Shown here: in pieces, positions 60,714-64,000 of the stretch
How the letters are laid out: the number at the start of each line of letters is the position of its first letter
Position numbering within the stretch: the stretch's first letter is position 1
NCBI RefSeq assembly: GCF_900205965.1
Contig: NZ_OAOF01000005.1
Coordinates: 1-64,000, forward strand
Reading direction: 5' to 3'
DNA: 64,000 nt
From: Lacrimispora amygdalina
GTDB taxonomy: Bacteria; Bacillota; Clostridia; Lachnospirales; Lachnospiraceae
Program-made: the position numbers and the translations under genes
Notes under the pieces: model-generated
The model's database searches: none
What the model saw: only the letters and a program-made list of their open reading frames with translations
What the model was told of the DNA's origin: nothing

Positions 60714-61622
60714 ATGACATTACAGCAGCTTCGTTATGCCATATGCATTGCAAACCAGAAATCCATGAATAAAGCGGCTGCGGAATTATTCATTACCCAG
60801 CCCAGCTTATCCAGTACCATTCGGGATCTGGAGGAAGAAATCGGACTTCAGCTGTTTTTACGGTCTAACAGGGGGATTGTGATTACTCCTGAGGGGGAAG
60901 AATTTCTGGGATATGCCAGACAGATGCTGGAGCAGTACCGCCAGATGGAAGAGCGGTTTGTGAAAAAAGAAAAATTCAAGAAAAAATTCAGCGTGTCCAT
61001 GCAGCATTACACCTTTGCAGTACAGGCCTTTATTCATATGGCGAAAGAATTTGGCATGGATGATTATGAGTTCGCGGTTCATGAAACCAGAACCTACGAT
61101 GTAATTGAGCATGTGAAAAATCAAAAAAGTGAACTGGGGATTCTCTATCTGAATGATTTTAATCAAAAGTCAATGGAAAAGCTGTTTCATAGCAGTGAAT
61201 TAGAATTTGCAGAGCTGTTTCAATGCAGAATCTATGTATATCTCTGGAAAGGAAATCCTCTGGCAAAGAAAGAGCTGATTGAATTTGAAGATTTAAAACA
61301 GTATCCCTGCCTCTCTTTCGAGCAGGGAACTAATAATGCATTCTATCTTGCTGAAGAGGTATTCAGTACCTATGAATACAAACAGATCATTAAGGCAGAT
61401 GACAGAGCGACCTTATTGAATCTGATGGTGGGATTAAATGGCTACACCCTTTGTTCCGGTATTATCTGCGAAGATTTAAATGGGGATGAATACCGTGCCA
61501 TCCCTCTTCATACCAGTGACCGGATGCGGATTGGTTATATTAAAAAGAAAAAAATGCCTCTCAGCATTCTGGGAGAAAAGTATATAGCGGAGCTAAAGAA
61601 ATTTGAAAAGCAGGTTTTATAA
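60714..61622 (+). CDS. LysR-type regulator (sulfur amino acid locus)
   Basis: The 302-residue regulator has a winged helix at the start (LRYAICIANQKSMNKAAAEL; ITQPSLSSTIRDLEEEIGLQ) and a ligand domain for the rest. Its place between two sulfur amino acid genes suggests a CmbR/CysB-like role in cysteine and methionine supply. The ligand, often an acetylated serine or homoserine, is not shown by the sequence. Confidence 0.92.
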   Translation: MTLQQLRYAICIANQKSMNKAAAELFITQPSLSSTIRDLEEEIGLQLFLRSNRGIVITPEGEEFLGYARQMLEQYRQMEERFVKKEKFKKKFSVSMQHYTFAVQAFIHMAKEFGMDDYEFAVHETRTYDVIEHVKNQKSELGILYLNDFNQKSMEKLFHSSELEFAELFQCRIYVYLWKGNPLAKKELIEFEDLKQYPCLSFEQGTNNAFYLAEEVFSTYEYKQIIKADDRATLLNLMVGLNGYTLCSGIICEDLNGDEYRAIPLHTSDRMRIGYIKKKKMPLSILGEKYIAELKKFEKQVL

Positions 61623-61749
61623 GAAATCGCTTCCGCTATAGAAATAATAAATAGCAGGCTATTGTTTTTCAATCATACCGCTTAATCATGCCATACTGGT
61701 ATACTCTTATATATGAAACACAAGAATAGAATAGAAAGCGGTGAAAAAC

Positions 61750-62904
61750 ATGGATTATGGAATTTCAACAAAATGTTTATATGGTGACGGAGCAGAGAGT
61801 TTGGTGGATCAATCCGGAGCAATCAGTTTTCCCATTTATCAGACAGCCACCTTTGCTCATAAAGGAGTAGGAGAGGGAACCGGATACGATTACAGCCGTT
61901 TGCAAAACCCCACAAGGGAACATTTGGAGAAGATTGTGGCTTCTCTGGAATATGGTGTGGATGCTCTGGCTTTTTCCAGCGGAATGGCGGCCATTACTGC
62001 GCTTATGGAGCTTTTTGCACCGGGAGACCACATTATTACTGACTGTGATCTGTATGGAGGAAGTATCCGGCTGTTTGATAACATCAGCAGAAAAAACGGG
62101 ATAATCATAGATTCCGTGGACTGTTCCAATTCCTCTTACCATAAAGTGGAAGAACTGATTGGTAAAAATACAAGGGCAGTTTTCATAGAAACACCTACCA
62201 ACCCCATGATGAATGTAACTGACATTGAGGAGATTGCTAAAATTACCAGAAAGCATGGGATACTCCTGATTGTAGATAATACGTTTATGTCTCCTTATTT
62301 TCAGAACCCTTTAAAACTGGGAGCAGACCTGGTGGTTCACAGCGGTACCAAGTATCTGGGAGGACATAATGATACGATAGCAGGTTTTCTTGTGACTTCT
62401 TCTACTGATATAGCCGAAAGACTTCGTTTTATCATAAAAACAGTGGGCTCCGGACTGGCACCCTTTGACAGCTGGCTCATCCTGCGGGGAATCAAGACGC
62501 TGGCTGTCCGTATGAAGCAGGCGGAGAAAAATGCGGGAGATCTGGTGGAGTGGCTGAAAAATGAGAAAAAAGTGAAGAAGATTTATTATCCGGGTCTATC
62601 GGACCATCCGGGACATGAGATCTGTAAGAAGCAGGCGGGAGGCTTTGGGTGTATGGTGACCTTTGAAGTGGAGTCAAAGGAGCTTGCCCACTGGATATTA
62701 AAGAGTGTGCGTCTGATCCGGTTTGCAGAGAGTCTTGGAGGTGTGGAAACTCTGATCACCTATCCGATCACTCAGACTCATGCAGATGTACCGGCGGATG
62801 TTCTTGCTGCTAATGGGATCACAGAACGGATCTTAAGACTTTCCGTAGGAATTGAAGATGTACAGGACTTAATAAAGGAATTGGAGCGTGTATTTCATGA
62901 GTAA
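61750..62904 (+). CDS. Cystathionine gamma-synthase/lyase family PLP enzyme
   Basis: The enzyme of about 384 residues has DYSRLQNPTREHLEKIVASL, the PLP-ring segment FSSGMAAITALMELF, and the PLP Lys in VVHSGTKYLGGHNDTIAGFL. The end has the conserved GVETLITYPITQTHADVP. Sequence cannot tell synthase, beta/gamma-lyase or methionine gamma-lyase apart. It overlaps the next gene by 8 bp, a pairing common for transsulfuration. Confidence 0.9.
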   Translation: MDYGISTKCLYGDGAESLVDQSGAISFPIYQTATFAHKGVGEGTGYDYSRLQNPTREHLEKIVASLEYGVDALAFSSGMAAITALMELFAPGDHIITDCDLYGGSIRLFDNISRKNGIIIDSVDCSNSSYHKVEELIGKNTRAVFIETPTNPMMNVTDIEEIAKITRKHGILLIVDNTFMSPYFQNPLKLGADLVVHSGTKYLGGHNDTIAGFLVTSSTDIAERLRFIIKTVGSGLAPFDSWLILRGIKTLAVRMKQAEKNAGDLVEWLKNEKKVKKIYYPGLSDHPGHEICKKQAGGFGCMVTFEVESKELAHWILKSVRLIRFAESLGGVETLITYPITQTHADVPADVLAANGITERILRLSVGIEDVQDLIKELERVFHE

Positions 62905-64000
62905 AGAACAAATTGATTTTGATGAACGGATAGACAGAACGAATACAGGCTGTATCAAATATGATTTTGCAGTTCAGAGAGGAAAACCGGAAGGAATCCT
63001 GCCGCTGTGGGTAGCAGATATGGATTTCAAAGCACCCCAGCCAGTGCTTGATGCTCTGAAAGCCCGCGTGGAGCATGGGATTTTCGGCTACAGCGAGGGA
63101 AAAGAAGGCTACTTTGAGGCAGTGAAGGACTGGATGATGCGACGCCATGGCTGGAGCGTTGAGAGAAACTGGCTGGTAAAAACACCGGGAGTGGTTTTCG
63201 CTCTTGCCATGGCTGTGAAAGCATACACAAACCCGGGAGACGGTATCATGATTCAGCAGCCGGTTTATTATCCTTTCAGTGAAGTGATCAAAGATAACGG
63301 CAGAAAGATTGTTGATAATACCTTATATCTGGGCGAAGATGGAATCTATCATATGGATCTGGATGATTTTGAAAAAAAGGCGGCAGAAAATCAGGTAAAG
63401 CTGTTTTTCCTGTGCAGTCCCCATAATCCGGTGGGAAGAGTATGGACCAGAGATGAACTGACCCGGCTTGGCGGGATTTGTGAGCGTCTTGATATAATCG
63501 TTGTCAGCGATGAGATTCATCAGGACTTTGTGTTTAAGGGAGAGCATCAGGTGTTCGCAGCAATCAGTGATAAGTTCAGGAACCGGACGATTACCTGTAC
63601 CGCTCCAAGTAAAACTTTTAATGTTGCAGGACTTCAGATCTCTAATATATTTATTTCAAATCCGGATTTAAGGCGTAAATTTAAAAAAGAGATCGCTGCC
63701 GCCGGATACAGCCAGTTAAACGCTTTGGGCTTAACTGCCTGTGAAGCTGCATACCGGTATGGGGAGGGCTGGCATGATCAGCTGATGGAGTATCTAAAAG
63801 AGAATGTACGGTTTGTTTGCAATTACTTAAAAGAAAATTTGCCGGAAATCAAACTGATTGAACCAGATGGAACTTACCTCATATGGCTGGACTTCCGGGG
63901 ATTAGGACTAAGTGAACAGGAACGGGAAGACCTGATTGTAAAAAAAGCAGGCCTGTGGCTGGACAGCGGTGCAATGTTCGGACCGGTAGGAGAAGGCTTT
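62897..64000 (+). CDS. PatB/MalY-type cystathionine beta-lyase (cut by window end)
   Basis: An open frame from ATG 62897 runs 368 codons to the edge without a stop. It begins with FDERIDRTNTGCIKYDFAVQ and LPLWVADMDFKAPQPVLDAL. It has the aminotransferase fold I motifs FLCSPHNPVGRVWTRDE, IVVSDEIHQDFVF, and the PLP Lys in CTAPSKTFNVAGLQISNIF. PatB/MalY enzymes cleave C-S bonds of cystathionine or cysteine. Only the last roughly 20-30 residues are missing. The overlap with the preceding gene implies translational coupling. Confidence 0.92.
   Translation, partial: MSKEQIDFDERIDRTNTGCIKYDFAVQRGKPEGILPLWVADMDFKAPQPVLDALKARVEHGIFGYSEGKEGYFEAVKDWMMRRHGWSVERNWLVKTPGVVFALAMAVKAYTNPGDGIMIQQPVYYPFSEVIKDNGRKIVDNTLYLGEDGIYHMDLDDFEKKAAENQVKLFFLCSPHNPVGRVWTRDELTRLGGICERLDIIVVSDEIHQDFVFKGEHQVFAAISDKFRNRTITCTAPSKTFNVAGLQISNIFISNPDLRRKFKKEIAAAGYSQLNALGLTACEAAYRYGEGWHDQLMEYLKENVRFVCNYLKENLPEIKLIEPDGTYLIWLDFRGLGLSEQEREDLIVKKAGLWLDSGAMFGPVGEGF

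Noticed and set aside
1..64000. CRISPR arrays, rRNA and tRNA genes
   Set aside because: No regularly spaced repeats, and no tRNA-like cloverleaf or rRNA sequence, were noticed on reading. A covariance search would be decisive.

Overview
The window reads as the chromosome of an anaerobic, low-GC Gram-positive of the Lachnospiraceae / Clostridium cluster XIVa type (inference). Signs are the Shine-Dalgarno-rich gene starts, the GGGtGRT gene pair, an NfnAB-type oxidoreductase, a 2-hydroxycarboxylate/malic enzyme operon, a Tad locus without a secretin, and sparse tRNA-free intergenic spaces. I see no rRNA, tRNA or CRISPR array.

Region 1 (1-17 kb). An internally deleted IS110-family transposase is followed by a tyrosine recombinase gene, then by a complete Gram-positive Tad (Flp-type) pilus operon: prepilin peptidase, two Flp-like pilins, CpaB, CpaE/TadZ, TadA, TadB, TadC, DUF192, a DivIVA-like coiled-coil protein, three TadE/TadG-type proteins, a solute-binding lipoprotein, and a large secreted VWA protein with pilin-type isopeptide repeats. 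Between the recombinase and the operon lie two near-identical 28-bp sites in inverted orientation (1725-1752 and 1952-1979). Each has 11-bp arms around a 6-bp core. They flank about 220 bp holding a one-directional terminator. I read this as an invertible ON/OFF switch for the Tad pilus, worked by the adjacent recombinase. It is the most interesting structure in the window.

Region 2 (16-19.4 kb) is an AraC regulator with a GH31 glycosidase. Region 3 (19.5-29.1 kb) is conspicuously AT-rich. It looks like an acquired RiPP/bacteriocin locus: a C39 peptidase-ABC exporter, a 61-residue double-glycine precursor, a PqqD-like protein, two paralogous B12-type radical SAM enzymes, a PqqD-SPASM protein whose radical-SAM cysteines are missing, a three-gene ABC exporter likely for self-protection, and two tiny membrane proteins.

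Region 4 (29.3-53.7 kb) is mostly core: RecQ; a TRAP-type binding lipoprotein; a CitAB/DcuSR-type two-component system divergent from malic enzyme and a malate/citrate carrier; a frameshifted chemotaxis receptor; SbcD-SbcC preceded by a beta-propeller remnant; an XRE regulator; a signal-less sugar-binding-type protein; a ThyX-like protein with DHFR; NfnA-NfnB; MATE; an NlpC/P60 hydrolase; and the NifU-like/GGGtGRT pair.

Region 5 (53.7-57.8 kb) is accessory debris: a deletion junction fusing an XRE fragment to a DUF5067 protein, a 32-residue membrane peptide, a DUF3784 gene and a GNAT gene carrying the same promoter-side and terminator-side repeats, and decayed phage-like DNA. Region 6 (57.9-64 kb) returns to core metabolism: superoxide dismutase, a HIT protein, and a sulfur amino acid group (MetY-type sulfhydrylase, LysR regulator, cystathionine synthase/lyase type enzyme, and a PatB/MalY-type C-S lyase cut by the window end).
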